38,708 nt of DNA, taken from positions 1-38,708 of the forward strand of contig JAOQIN010000015.1 of the NCBI GenBank assembly GCA_026134085.1, read 5' to 3'. Positions 8,293 through 16,002 of this stretch are shown here, piece after piece; the stretch's first letter is position 1, and the number at the start of each line of letters is the position of its first letter. Under the pieces are notes generated by a model. That model searched no databases. It was not told the DNA's origin and saw only the letters and a program-made list of their open reading frames with translations. This DNA comes from Candidatus Methanoxibalbensis ujae. Lineage in GTDB: Archaea > Halobacteriota > Syntropharchaeia > Alkanophagales > Methanospirareceae. A program made the position numbers and the translations under genes.

Positions 8293-9250
8293 GAAGAGAG
8301 TGCCGATGTTGAAGGAAGTGCCGGAAGTGCCTGAGGAACCACTGCCGCTGCCTGCGCCTGAAGGCATGAATGGTCTGAGAGCGGCTGCGAGGTTAGCAAG
8401 TGTCATTGACTGGAGAAGCACACGACCGGGGCCTCGCAAGGTTGTGAGGAATATGCCCTCTCCGCCGAAAAGCATGCTCTTCACATTTCCTGCGAGTGCG
8501 ATGTCATACCCAACGGATGCGTCAAAGCCGACAACACTGCCCGTGTCAACCTTCACGACCTCACCAGATGCGAGTTCCATCTCAATGAAATCGCCGCAGG
8601 CGTGAATGAATGCTGTGCCCGTGCCGCTCAATCGCTCAGGAATGAAGCCCTCTCCGCCGAAGATGCCTGCACGCAACTTCTTCGTGAAAGCGATATCCAG
8701 GTCAACGCCCTCTTGAGCGCAGAGGAATGCGTCCTTCTGTGCGATGAAATCCTCGCCTTTCAACTCTATCGCCTTTATTCTTCCGGGAGCATTCCCTGCA
8801 AAAGCGACAAAGCCCTCCCCGAAACGGGGCGTGAATTCCGTCAGGAAGAAAGTCTCTCCTGCGAGCTTACGCTTCAATCCTTTGAGAAAACCCCCTCTCG
8901 CCCTCGCATTTATCTTATCACCCCGCTGGAGACCCCTTTGAGGTCGGGGAGGAAAGTGGTAATTTTTAAATACTCAAAATTTCACCTACTTATAGCGTCC
9001 GGAGGTTCCGGGCGATGAAAGCGTGAAGCTGGCACGCATCGGGGCGACGCTCCGAGGTGTGGGGCTGCGTAAACCAGCCCTTGCCCGACGACCAGCAGGA
9101 TGAAGGCATAAAGCCCCGTGAGGAGGGGCAGTTTACTTCCATGTTCTCGCTCATGTAAACCATCGCTCCCGCCTCTCCATACACCATCTCGCCCGCTGAA
9201 AGACGCACTACCACCATCTGCAAGTTGTCTCCAACAATTTCATATCTCAT
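8284..9250 (-). pseudogene. AIM24-family (TIGR00266-like) protein gene interrupted by a 223-bp insertion
   Basis: The 5' part (9250 to 9136) encodes MRYEIVGDNLQM through MVYMSENMEV; the 3' part (8912 to 8284) encodes ARARGGFLKGLKRKLAGE to the end. Removing 8913-9135 joins them as MEVNARARGGF in one frame, giving a 247-residue protein typical of the AIM24/DUF124 family: a beta-rich domain with FAGNAPGRI, FGGEGFI, TGSVVGFD and FGGEGIF, then a Gly/Ser-rich tail. Function is poorly known. AGGAGGT precedes the ATG at 9250. With the insert, translation from 9250 continues about 50 codons into it and stops. A start within 8877-8906 could make a truncated product. Confidence 0.85.
8913..9135 (+). mobile_element. 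223-bp non-autonomous IS200/IS605-type element (PATE/MITE-like)
   Basis: The insertion is flanked by TTTA on both sides (8909-8912 and 9132-9135), and its excision exactly restores the AIM24 frame. Its left part (8913-9000) has a palindrome around CCCCGCTGGAGACCCC and an AT-rich stretch. Its right part contains a short tail of a tnpB-like frame (VKLARIGATL) and a structured end matching 153-238, including the covarying CGTAAAC hairpin and a GCCCC/GGGGC hairpin near the terminus. It encodes no transposase, so it must have been moved in trans by a TnpA. Orientation follows the tnpB remnant (plus), opposite to the host gene. Confidence 0.8.
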
Positions 9251-9611
9251 TCCCATACCTCCTCTTTCTCCTGTACCTCCCCTTCCACTCCTTTATCCAT
9301 TCCATGTGACCTCCTCCAATGTGGCATCGGTGAGGGGAGCGGCGATGGGAGGTTCCTCAGCCGCCTCATGACCTGACGCCATTGGATGTCCCATCTCCAC
9401 CCAACAGAAGAGTGAGCTCACACCGTCCACACCGTCTTTCTGCGACGGGTCGTCCGGCGATAAAACCAGCTCTCTCAGCCTTGCGGGTTGCGAAAGAACT
9501 CAAGTGCGAGCATCTGTTATTTCTCTAAAATATTATTCTTAATAAATTTTAATTTTTATTTTTCCAACCAGTCTTCCCTCTCGTCACGCTTTCGCATGTT
9601 GCGAAGGGAAC
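9251..9611. other. 361-bp intergenic region upstream of the radical SAM gene
   Basis: No gene is recognised. An AT-rich block at 9522-9568 (AAATATTATTCTTAATAAATTTT and following) probably holds the promoter of the plus-strand gene at 9612. Bases 9350-9365 contain GGAGGTTCCTC, resembling the start of the dispersed repeat at 4432 and 10671, but the similarity does not extend. Confidence 0.4.
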
Positions 9612-10661
9612 ATGGAATGCAAACTTGTCAGGCAGGGATTTGAACCGGGAAGCTGTCAGGTATTTGATTTCAGCACTGGCAGAAGCGGTAAGGCATGTGA
9701 GGTTACGCTGCGGTACAGAGCCGGAGTTCCATACCGGTTGATAGACTCAATTATCCTGTCAAGACCCGAGCATTACCTCTCCATCTACCAGTCGGGCTGC
9801 AACTTTGAGTGTAAGAAATGCCATTCGTGGCGCTTCACACAGAATGCCGTGGGTGAATGGATGTGCCCTGAGGATATAGCAGGAGCAGTGGAGAGGTACA
9901 TGAGCATGGAAATAACATTTGTGAGACGAGAACACGCCACTAGCTGGCATGCACACGAGCTCTGCAAATCGTGTGGCAGTTGCGTCCTGCGCGGTGTGAG
10001 GAGCGAGAACTGTCCCGGTGTGCTCAGTCGCGATAAGATCGTGCTGAGTGAACAGGGCTGGGGACCTGCCCGCAACATAGTCGCTTTCACTGGTGGCGAC
10101 CTGCTCTGTCAGCCCGACTTCTATGTGAGGTCAGCGGAATTGATTAAGGAGCGGAACGAGCGCGTATGGATTCTGATGGAAACCAACGGCTACGGGCTCA
10201 CGCCTGACAACCTTGATCTGTATCAGCAGGCGGGCATAGACTCCTTCTGGCTTGATATCAAAGCGTTTGATGATGAGGTGCACCGGAGGCTTACCGGCGT
10301 ATCAAACAGACGCATCTTGAAACTGCCGGCAGAGCTGAAGGACAGGGGATTCGTTCTTGAAGTCTCATCTTTATTTATTCCCGGATGGGTTGAGACCTCG
10401 CAGATAGCCAGTATCGCCCGCACCATCGCGTCCGTAGATGCTGATATCCCCTTCACCATACTCGCCTTCTTCCCTGAATACAGGATGCGAGATGTCCCGG
10501 TGCCAAATTTGAGGGAGATGATAGAGGCGTATAACGCGGCAAGAGATGCGGGACTGCGAAGAGTAAAGCTCGGGAATCTTCATCTCTTTGTGCATACACG
10601 TGCAGAATACGAGCTGTTGAGGGAACAAATAGGAGGGCATGTGACCTTCTCCCCTCACTGA
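9612..10661 (+). CDS. Radical SAM enzyme with a second ferredoxin-like Cys motif (activase-like)
   Basis: A 349-residue radical SAM protein. The SAM cluster motif is GCNFECKKC (Cys 63, 67, 70). An inserted segment carries CKSCGSC and a further Cys (118, 121, 124, 134: CX2CX2CX9C), which looks like a second [4Fe-4S] site, as in glycyl-radical-enzyme activases. FTGGDLL replaces the usual GGE, and METNG and LDIKA follow the activase/PFL-AE pattern. No glycyl radical enzyme is in the window, so the substrate is unknown. GAAGGG lies 3 bases before the ATG. The gene appears monocistronic; the dispersed structured repeat begins right after its stop. Confidence 0.82.
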   Translation: MECKLVRQGFEPGSCQVFDFSTGRSGKACEVTLRYRAGVPYRLIDSIILSRPEHYLSIYQSGCNFECKKCHSWRFTQNAVGEWMCPEDIAGAVERYMSMEITFVRREHATSWHAHELCKSCGSCVLRGVRSENCPGVLSRDKIVLSEQGWGPARNIVAFTGGDLLCQPDFYVRSAELIKERNERVWILMETNGYGLTPDNLDLYQQAGIDSFWLDIKAFDDEVHRRLTGVSNRRILKLPAELKDRGFVLEVSSLFIPGWVETSQIASIARTIASVDADIPFTILAFFPEYRMRDVPVPNLREMIEAYNAARDAGLRRVKLGNLHLFVHTRAEYELLREQIGGHVTFSPH

Positions 10662-10663
10662 AG

Positions 10664-10737
10664 GCATCCACAGGAGGTTCCCATTTCATCTGAGCTTACG
10701 CTCTTTCAACCTTCCGGGCATAGGCCCCGGTCGAAGG
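10664..10737 (+). repeat. Structured dispersed repeat, copy 2
   Basis: This copy begins with GCATCCACAGGAGG and TTCCCATTTCATC (10664-10690), nearly identical to 4425-4451. It continues with GAGCTTAC and a hairpin closed by CCTTC (10710-10714) and GAAGG (10733-10737), here with a longer, itself base-paired loop (CCGGG/CCCGG). Further stems follow up to about 10760. It starts 3 bases after the stop of the radical SAM gene. Confidence 0.55.
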
Positions 10738-10798
10738 CTTCACTTCGGGTCAGCCCCAGGAGGCAGAGCGAGCAATAACATCTCCGGAATCTATCGGC

Positions 10799-11275
10799 TT
10801 AAAGGCTCGCGCCAAGCATGCTTCTGAATCTCGCATACATGAAGACAAGTGCCTGCGCAAGTGACAAACCAACAATATCAGCAATCAGATCTGCATAACT
10901 CGGCGTGCGGAATGGCACAAATGCCTGATGTATCTCATCTGTGATGCCGTAAATTGTTCCGAAAATCACTGCAAGCACTGCTGCATATCTCGTCATCACG
11001 GGATTCCTCGCATTCTTCAGTGTGAAATGCAGAAGAAAACCGAAGACCATATACAAAATCAAATGTGCAAACTTATCGGGATATCTGTATGGTAAATACA
11101 GAGGACAGACAAGAAATTCAACCCCTATTTCTTCAAACAGCTTTATCAACTCTCGCAGAACACCTCTTAAAAACCCAACATCTGATGGACATGGTGGAGA
11201 AGAAAGTGACGACAGGTAGAAAATAAACAGAGCATACATGCATGTCGATATCAGAAACGCGTGAAATTTGCTCAT
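10799..11275 (-). CDS. VanZ-like family membrane protein
   Basis: A 158-residue membrane protein with four hydrophobic segments. The VanZ-family signature is clear: DKFAHLILYMVFGF in the middle and YGITDEIHQAFVPFR with SYADLIADIVG near the C-terminus. VanZ is linked to teicoplanin resistance in bacteria; the archaeal members have no defined role. The ATG at 11275 has GTGAGGGGA directly upstream. The frame stays open to a GTG at 11386, which would add 37 polar residues; I prefer the shorter form because it starts at the first membrane helix. It is monocistronic. Confidence 0.8.
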   Translation of the reverse strand: MSKFHAFLISTCMYALFIFYLSSLSSPPCPSDVGFLRGVLRELIKLFEEIGVEFLVCPLYLPYRYPDKFAHLILYMVFGFLLHFTLKNARNPVMTRYAAVLAVIFGTIYGITDEIHQAFVPFRTPSYADLIADIVGLSLAQALVFMYARFRSMLGASL

Positions 11276-11481
11276 TCCCCTCACTGATGAAAATATGAAA
11301 TTCGCAACTGATAAAATCCTCCTGTGACTGATGTAAGAGTCCTGCCCGTCATCCTTAAGAAATTTTATTTGCTTTATGCCGATCACCTCTTCACCGATTC
11401 CGGTGCTCGTAAACGCTATGGCAATAAAAACCTATGGAAATAAAAACAATAAAAAGGGAAATAAAAAATAAGTGGGAAATC

Positions 11482-12315
11482 CTATCCCTGCCGCTTTCTG
11501 CGATATATGAAGAAGAGACACAGTATCATGCCCGCCGGTATTGCGATTGTGTGGAATTCAGGAATCTCGCTGTATTCAAAATCCTCTATGGTGAGCACAT
11601 CGTTTGTGCAGCTCACTGTCGCCTGAATGTCTGCAGTGCCGTTTCCAGTCACTCCAAGTGCGCTTTTTGGCACTTTCATTTCTATCACATAGTTTGACCA
11701 TCCATTATCCCCGCTCCAGTCCTGATACAATTCGTACACAACATCAGCATGTCCTGTGCGTGTGCCGCTGACCATGTTGCTGAACTCCGCACAATTCTGG
11801 GCTACTTCCGGGTTGAGCCTCTCCCAGTCGGGCATGTAGAACACATCTCCTATTGTGCCGTTGACTGTTCGTGAGTCGTTTGTCAGTTTTATGCCATATT
11901 CATATCCGTATTCGCCTGAGCCGTCGTCATTGTCCATGTTCAGCGCGAGATCGCCAGCGATGAGATGATGCGAGCCGTCATAATTATAGTAATCATATCC
12001 ATCAGGAGGCATTGAGAGAATGACAGCGAAATAGAGATATGAATCGTTTATATCTGCCACATACAGCGCCTCAACATCGCATTGCTCTATGCCCGGGTTA
12101 TGAATGGATCCCGTGGATGTCGGACCGGAGGGCCAATTGTCATATACATAGTAGGCAGGCGGGTCTGCGATCCAGTCTCCGGATGAAGGATTGACACCCC
12201 AGTCATCAAGATCGCCATCAATTGTATATGCGGCTGCTGCTGCTGCAGACATTGCAATCATGATCAGAACAGCAAGCGACAGGGTGAAAGATTTTCTCCA
12301 GATCCTCTCATTCAT
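11482..12315 (-). CDS. PEF-CTERM surface protein with a CBM9/DOMON-like domain
   Basis: A 277-residue secreted protein. Residues 1-30 form a signal peptide (LSLAVLIMIAMSAAAAA). The mature part begins YTIDGDLDDWG, the start typical of CBM9/DOMON-like beta-sandwich domains, and continues with many acidic and aromatic residues (SYLYFAV, NMDNDDGSG). The C-terminus is a PEF-CTERM sorting signal: IPEFHTIAIPAG, a hydrophobic stretch, then basic YRRKRQG. Such tails are recognised by an archaeosortase (ArtC class) that anchors the protein to the cell surface; none is in this window. CAGGAGGTGA precedes the ATG, and a TATA (ATTTATAAAG, around 12362) predicts a leader of about 20 bases. Confidence 0.85.
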   Translation of the reverse strand: MNERIWRKSFTLSLAVLIMIAMSAAAAAAYTIDGDLDDWGVNPSSGDWIADPPAYYVYDNWPSGPTSTGSIHNPGIEQCDVEALYVADINDSYLYFAVILSMPPDGYDYYNYDGSHHLIAGDLALNMDNDDGSGEYGYEYGIKLTNDSRTVNGTIGDVFYMPDWERLNPEVAQNCAEFSNMVSGTRTGHADVVYELYQDWSGDNGWSNYVIEMKVPKSALGVTGNGTADIQATVSCTNDVLTIEDFEYSEIPEFHTIAIPAGMILCLFFIYRRKRQG

Positions 12316-12693
12316 GTCTGATTCTTCACCTCCTGATTTCTTATTCTCCCCGCACTTTATAAATTGATAAGTTTCTTAAACATATGTTTGAAACATATAC
12401 AGCATATTTCCAATCCGATTTTAATATTTAAACTCAAATAGCAGTTATTTTTACCCTTAGTAAGGAAAATTAATATGAATTTTTAGTATATATGAATGTC
12501 CGATAACTTCATAGAACAAAAACGATGAAAAATATTTGATGAACAGCGGGCGGCAGTGAGGCGTGCAGCAGGGGTATGAGAGAGGAAAAAGAAAAAGGGA
12601 AAAGGTGGGAAGAAGGGGAAAAGGCAAAGTGCGAAGCGAAGAAGTGAAAAAGAGAAAAAGAGAAAAAGCAAAAAAAAAAGGAGAGAGGAGAAC
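12316..12693. other. Intergenic region between two PEF-CTERM genes
   Basis: The promoter of the downstream gene lies at 12355-12366 (TATA on the minus strand). Bases 12584-12683 are G/A-rich low-complexity sequence on the plus strand just after the upstream gene's stop. No coding sequence is recognised. Confidence 0.5.
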
Positions 12694-13257
12694 TTATGCT
12701 TGACGCCTGCGGCGATTGAAGAAGAACAGCAGCCCGAGAATCGCAGCAGCTGGAATAGCGATTGTTGAAAACTCAGGTATGGCTGTCGCGTATACTGTGG
12801 AGCTAGCGCTATCCCATGTGCTACCATAAATATAGCCGTCCTCAACTTTGAACTGATATTTCGTGTCTGTTGAGGTGCCGACATGCTTCACACTGAGCGT
12901 GAGTGTGGCAGAGTTTGCGCCTCCATCCCACCAGTTCCATGTCTCGTTGTTATTCAACCATCCTGATGAGTTTGCTCCATGATAGAATTTGAACTGCAAA
13001 TCATTCAGCGTTCCACTACCATATACAATGCCTGAGACCCACGCTTTTATGGTGTGGTTGTTCGATGTGCCACTATTCTGTATATCCGTTATGGACACAG
13101 TATAATTGACAACTTCGCCAGGCGTCATGTTTTGATTGTCTGGCTGAACATTCATGTTCTCCGGATCGGGCTCTGCAGATGCTGTGCATATTATCATCAT
13201 CGTTATGATAGCCGCCACAAGCGCCGCAACTGTTTTCATCTTCTTCGCATTCATCAT
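12694..13257 (-). CDS. PEF-CTERM surface protein, paralogous anchor
   Basis: A 187-residue secreted protein: signal peptide (VAALVAAIITMMIICTASA), a beta-rich extracellular part with several NxS/T sequons (NYT, NHT, NSS, NET), and a PEF-CTERM tail IPEFSTIAIPAAAILGLL followed by NRRRRQA. The C-terminal tail resembles that of the gene at 11482, while the ectodomains differ, so the two share an anchor rather than a fold. A TATA box at 13281-13290 (minus strand) predicts transcription starting near 13259, so the ATG at 13257 (or 13254) is preferred over 13281. Same strand as the other PEF-CTERM gene, but with a separate promoter. Confidence 0.83.
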   Translation of the reverse strand: MMNAKKMKTVAALVAAIITMMIICTASAEPDPENMNVQPDNQNMTPGEVVNYTVSITDIQNSGTSNNHTIKAWVSGIVYGSGTLNDLQFKFYHGANSSGWLNNNETWNWWDGGANSATLTLSVKHVGTSTDTKYQFKVEDGYIYGSTWDSASSTVYATAIPEFSTIAIPAAAILGLLFFFNRRRRQA

Positions 13258-13447
13258 TGTACTACTTGATGCCATCTCCATATAAATAATTGCGTATCAC
13301 AAACATATGCCGGTAATAAAAATAACAAAATAATTATGATATATTCATAAAGAATGAGAGCGGAAACAGCGAGAGAGCAGTAAGCATTGCTGTTGCCAGA
13401 AGATGAATGTTGTGCTTGAGGCCGTGCTCGGCTGATGCCGCCTCCAT

Positions 13448-14638
13448 TCAGCTTTTATGACATGTTCTGGCACAGATTCCAGCTTGGAATGCGTGGTAGA
13501 ACGAAAAGCCCTCAGCCATTTTCTGCTCTGTTTTTGCATCAAATGAGACATCTTTTGTGAAGATCGCGTTTGGCGATTTTCTTCCCACCACAATTGCGTT
13601 GCCTTTATGAAGTTTCACGCGCACTGTGCCGCTCACTCTCTCCTGTGTTTTGTCTATGAAAGCGTTCAGCGCTTCATAAAGGGGCTCAATTGTGAGACCT
13701 TTGTATACGAGTTCGCTCCAAACGGCGTCAGCAATGCTCTTGAACTGGATCTCGGCTCTTGTAAGGACGAGCCTCTCAAGGTCTGCGTGTGCGTTCAGCA
13801 GGATTGTGGCTGCCGGATGCTCGTATATTTCCCGTGATTTGAACCCGAGAACCCTGTCCTCAACGATATCAGTGCGACCTATGCCGTGCTTTCCGCCTGT
13901 TTTGTTCAGACTGAGTATGAGGGATACGCCGTCCATGCGATTGCCGTCGAGCGATACGGGAATTCCCCGCTCAAAATGTATCTCAATGATCTCATCCTCA
14001 GGCGCCTCGGCAGGTGAGACAGTCCATTGAAATATCTCCTCGGGCGGTTGAAATGCGGGGTCTTCAAGCTCAGCACCCTCAATGCTCCTGCTCCATAGGT
14101 TCTCATCTATGCTCCAGCGATGCTCCTTCTCAACATGAATTCCGTGCTCCTCAGCATATTCACGCTCCTCCTCTCTTGTGAGGTTGAGCTCACGAATGGG
14201 CGCGACGATTTCAAAGCGAGATGTGCGGAACACCGCGTCAAATCTCAACTGATCGTTTCCCTTTCCCGTGCAACCGTGAGCAACAGCATCCGCACCCTCA
14301 TATGCGGCCACCTCAAGCACTTTCATCGCGATCACCGGTCTCGCAAGCGCAGTTCCCAGCACATAGCCCTCGTAGCTCGCATTCGCCTTAACTGCTCTGA
14401 ATATCATTTCAACGAATTCATCCTTGGCATCCACGACAACATGCCTGTCCGAGAGTGATGATGCCCGCTTTTTCGCACGCTCTATGTCAGCAGGAGGCTG
14501 ACCGACATCCACAGTGACAGCGATCACCTCTTCAAATCCATATTTCTCACGCAGCAGAGGAATGCAGACAGATGTGTCCAGTCCTCCCGAATACGCAAGA
14601 ACAACTTTCCTGCCACGCCTTTTCGTGTCAGCAGTCAT
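13448..14638 (-). CDS. argG: Argininosuccinate synthase
   Basis: A 396-residue argininosuccinate synthase, joining citrulline and aspartate with ATP in arginine synthesis. The P-loop AYSGGLDTS is at the N-terminus, followed by the family blocks AHGCTGKGNDQLRF, KTGGKHGIGRTD and EHPAATIL. Length matches the family (about 400). Two ATGs are possible: 14638 with a GTGATG-type site, or 14653 with GGGAGCGGGG. The flavin-reductase-like gene ends 19-34 bases upstream on the same strand, so the two are probably cotranscribed. No other arginine gene is in the window. Confidence 0.95.
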   Translation of the reverse strand: MTADTKRRGRKVVLAYSGGLDTSVCIPLLREKYGFEEVIAVTVDVGQPPADIERAKKRASSLSDRHVVVDAKDEFVEMIFRAVKANASYEGYVLGTALARPVIAMKVLEVAAYEGADAVAHGCTGKGNDQLRFDAVFRTSRFEIVAPIRELNLTREEEREYAEEHGIHVEKEHRWSIDENLWSRSIEGAELEDPAFQPPEEIFQWTVSPAEAPEDEIIEIHFERGIPVSLDGNRMDGVSLILSLNKTGGKHGIGRTDIVEDRVLGFKSREIYEHPAATILLNAHADLERLVLTRAEIQFKSIADAVWSELVYKGLTIEPLYEALNAFIDKTQERVSGTVRVKLHKGNAIVVGRKSPNAIFTKDVSFDAKTEQKMAEGFSFYHAFQAGICARTCHKS

Positions 14639-14672
14639 TTTCACATCACGCATCCCCGCTCCCGACAGACAT

Positions 14673-15218
14673 TCATCTCGCGCGCTTGTATTTCACAATT
14701 CTCATTCCCTCAGCGAAGAACTCACCGCTTATATGTGCGAGTATCTCAGCGCGCTCAACATTTAGCACGCCATCCCAGAGCTCATCCCTCACTTCAGCGT
14801 GGAGAACCCTCCCCACAATCCACACATGATCTCCCAGCTCCGTGCTTTTTTCCATTTTGCATTCTATCCACGCCTTCGCCTCTTTTATGCGAGGAGGCCT
14901 GACTGTTTTCGCAGCAACCTCTGTGAGAGAGGCATGCTTCAACTCGTTCTCCTCATATGGAAAATCATGTTCAAGTATGTGCATCTTTTCTCCCATGTCC
15001 CTGCCGACCACATTCGCGACGAACTCCCCATTTGCTTTGATGTTTCTCCATGTGTCATGCTCGGGACTGCATGAGAAGCCGAAAAGAGGAGGATCAAAGC
15101 TTATCGGTGAGGAGAAGCTGAAGGGTGCTGCATTCGGTATGCCTCGCTCTGACACTGTCGTTATGACCACCACAGGACGGACAAGAAACTTCGGAAACAT
15201 ATTCGCCTCTATTTCCAT
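14673..15218 (-). CDS. Flavin reductase-like (FMN-binding split barrel) protein
   Basis: A 181-residue protein of the flavin reductase-like family. RPVVVITTVSERGIPNAAPFS and FGFSCSPEHDTWRNI give the FMN-phosphate binding region, and VGRVLHAEV is the end of the barrel. Archaeal relatives bind FMN and act as ferric or flavin reductases; the partner here is unknown. A TATA element (15240-15250, minus strand) predicts a start at about 15218, where an ATG begins MEIEANMFPKF. In-frame ATGs at 15230 and 15200 are alternatives. It directly precedes argG, and the pair look like an operon. Confidence 0.85.
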   Translation of the reverse strand: MEIEANMFPKFLVRPVVVITTVSERGIPNAAPFSFSSPISFDPPLFGFSCSPEHDTWRNIKANGEFVANVVGRDMGEKMHILEHDFPYEENELKHASLTEVAAKTVRPPRIKEAKAWIECKMEKSTELGDHVWIVGRVLHAEVRDELWDGVLNVERAEILAHISGEFFAEGMRIVKYKRAR

Positions 15219-15389
15219 CTCATACCTCATACGATTCAGATATAAAAAAAGATGCGCATTGCTTCCTCGCACGGCTGACATAAAAAATCACAATCTGCTG
15301 TAAGAAGCTATAATTCCAGACTCCATGAATGACCGCAGCAAATGCAAAATTGAGATGCTGTCGGGAAGAGGGGCATGGGCAGAAAGCAG

Positions 15390-15464
15390 GGGCCCGTGGC
15401 TCAGCATGGACAGAGCACCGGCCTTCTAAGCCGGGGATCGCGGGTTCAAGTCCCGCCGGGTCCG
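15390..15464 (+). tRNA. tRNA-Arg(UCU), left copy
   Basis: A 75-nt cloverleaf. The acceptor GGGCCCG pairs with CGGGTCC, discriminator G. The anticodon arm CCGGC-CTTCTAA-GCCGG has anticodon TCT, and the T arm is GCGGG-TTCAAGT-CCCGC. It is identical over all 75 bases to the copy at 20516-20590. The nearest TATA-like sequence (TATAATT, about 15309) is about 80 bases upstream, further than usual. Confidence 0.97.
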
Positions 15465-15605
15465 CTCATTCTCAAGCAAGCGATGACCTTGCGCTTTGAC
15501 AGGCGACATGCCAGAGTATATGAACCGAAAATTTGATTAAAATAAATTAAAATAGATATAAATATTAGGTCAGCGGGGGCAATGTATGCGTTGACTGGAG
15601 ATGTA

Positions 15606-15863
15606 CTGTGGCTTTTTCCGTGTCAGAGGATAAGCATATTTCAACCAGAACAGTTCAGACAGTCTTTGAGCAAGCAATTAAAAAGGATGCAACGGTTCAT
15701 CTAAGGCATTCATTCGCAACCCATTTACTCAGAGGAGTTTATCTGAGATGCATTCAGGAGATGTCTGGACATAAGCATTTGGATGGAGATTTATACTCAT
15801 GTTGCGATGAAAGATTTGAGAAGGATAAGAAGTCCGCTAGATATACTTGGGGGTGATGTGTAA
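15606..15863 (+). pseudogene. Tyrosine recombinase/integrase, C-terminal fragment with frameshifts
   Basis: The catalytic half of a XerA/integron-integrase-like tyrosine recombinase. LWLFP is in frame 3, ISTRTVQTVFEQAIKK to GHKHLDG in frame 2, then IYTHVAMKDLRRIRSPLD in frame 3 to the stop at 15861. The box II Arg (HLRHSFATHLL), the His of SGHKH and the Tyr nucleophile of IYTHV all remain, but a residue is lost in H-x-LRHS and again before GVYL, and the N-terminal domains are missing. The SPLD ending is shared by XerA-type and integron-type enzymes, so class cannot be decided. It lies 140 bases inside the left tRNA-Arg, as expected for the element's integrase. Confidence 0.85.
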
Positions 15864-15873
15864 GAATGATTGG

Positions 15874-15970
15874 GAAGTTCGTGTATACTGCCAAAATTGG
15901 AGATAACACGAAGTTCGTATATCCTTCCAAAACCGGACAAAAGGCGAATTTCGTATATACTATATACGCC
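15874..15970 (+). repeat. Three degenerate 36-bp tandem repeats
   Basis: Units start at 15874, 15910 and 15946, exactly 36 bases apart, with GAAGTTCGTGTATAC, GAAGTTCGTATATCC and GAATTTCGTATATAC. The first two also share CCAAAA and GGA further in. The last unit ends in a GTATATA-C-TATATAC palindrome about 30 bases before the methyltransferase start. There are no spacers, so it is not a CRISPR; it may be a binding-site array or a short minisatellite. Confidence 0.7.
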
Positions 15971-16002
15971 ATTTCGGCTGTGCTTAATAAAGGTGAGGAA
16001 TT

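Noticed and set aside
12483-12884. Phe/Leu-rich 133-residue minus-strand frame
   Set aside because: Produced by the G/A-rich low-complexity stretch and antisense or alternative-frame overlap with the PEF-CTERM gene.
15874-15970. CRISPR-like repeat array
   Set aside because: Units are contiguous and degenerate, there are only three, and no unique spacers lie between them.
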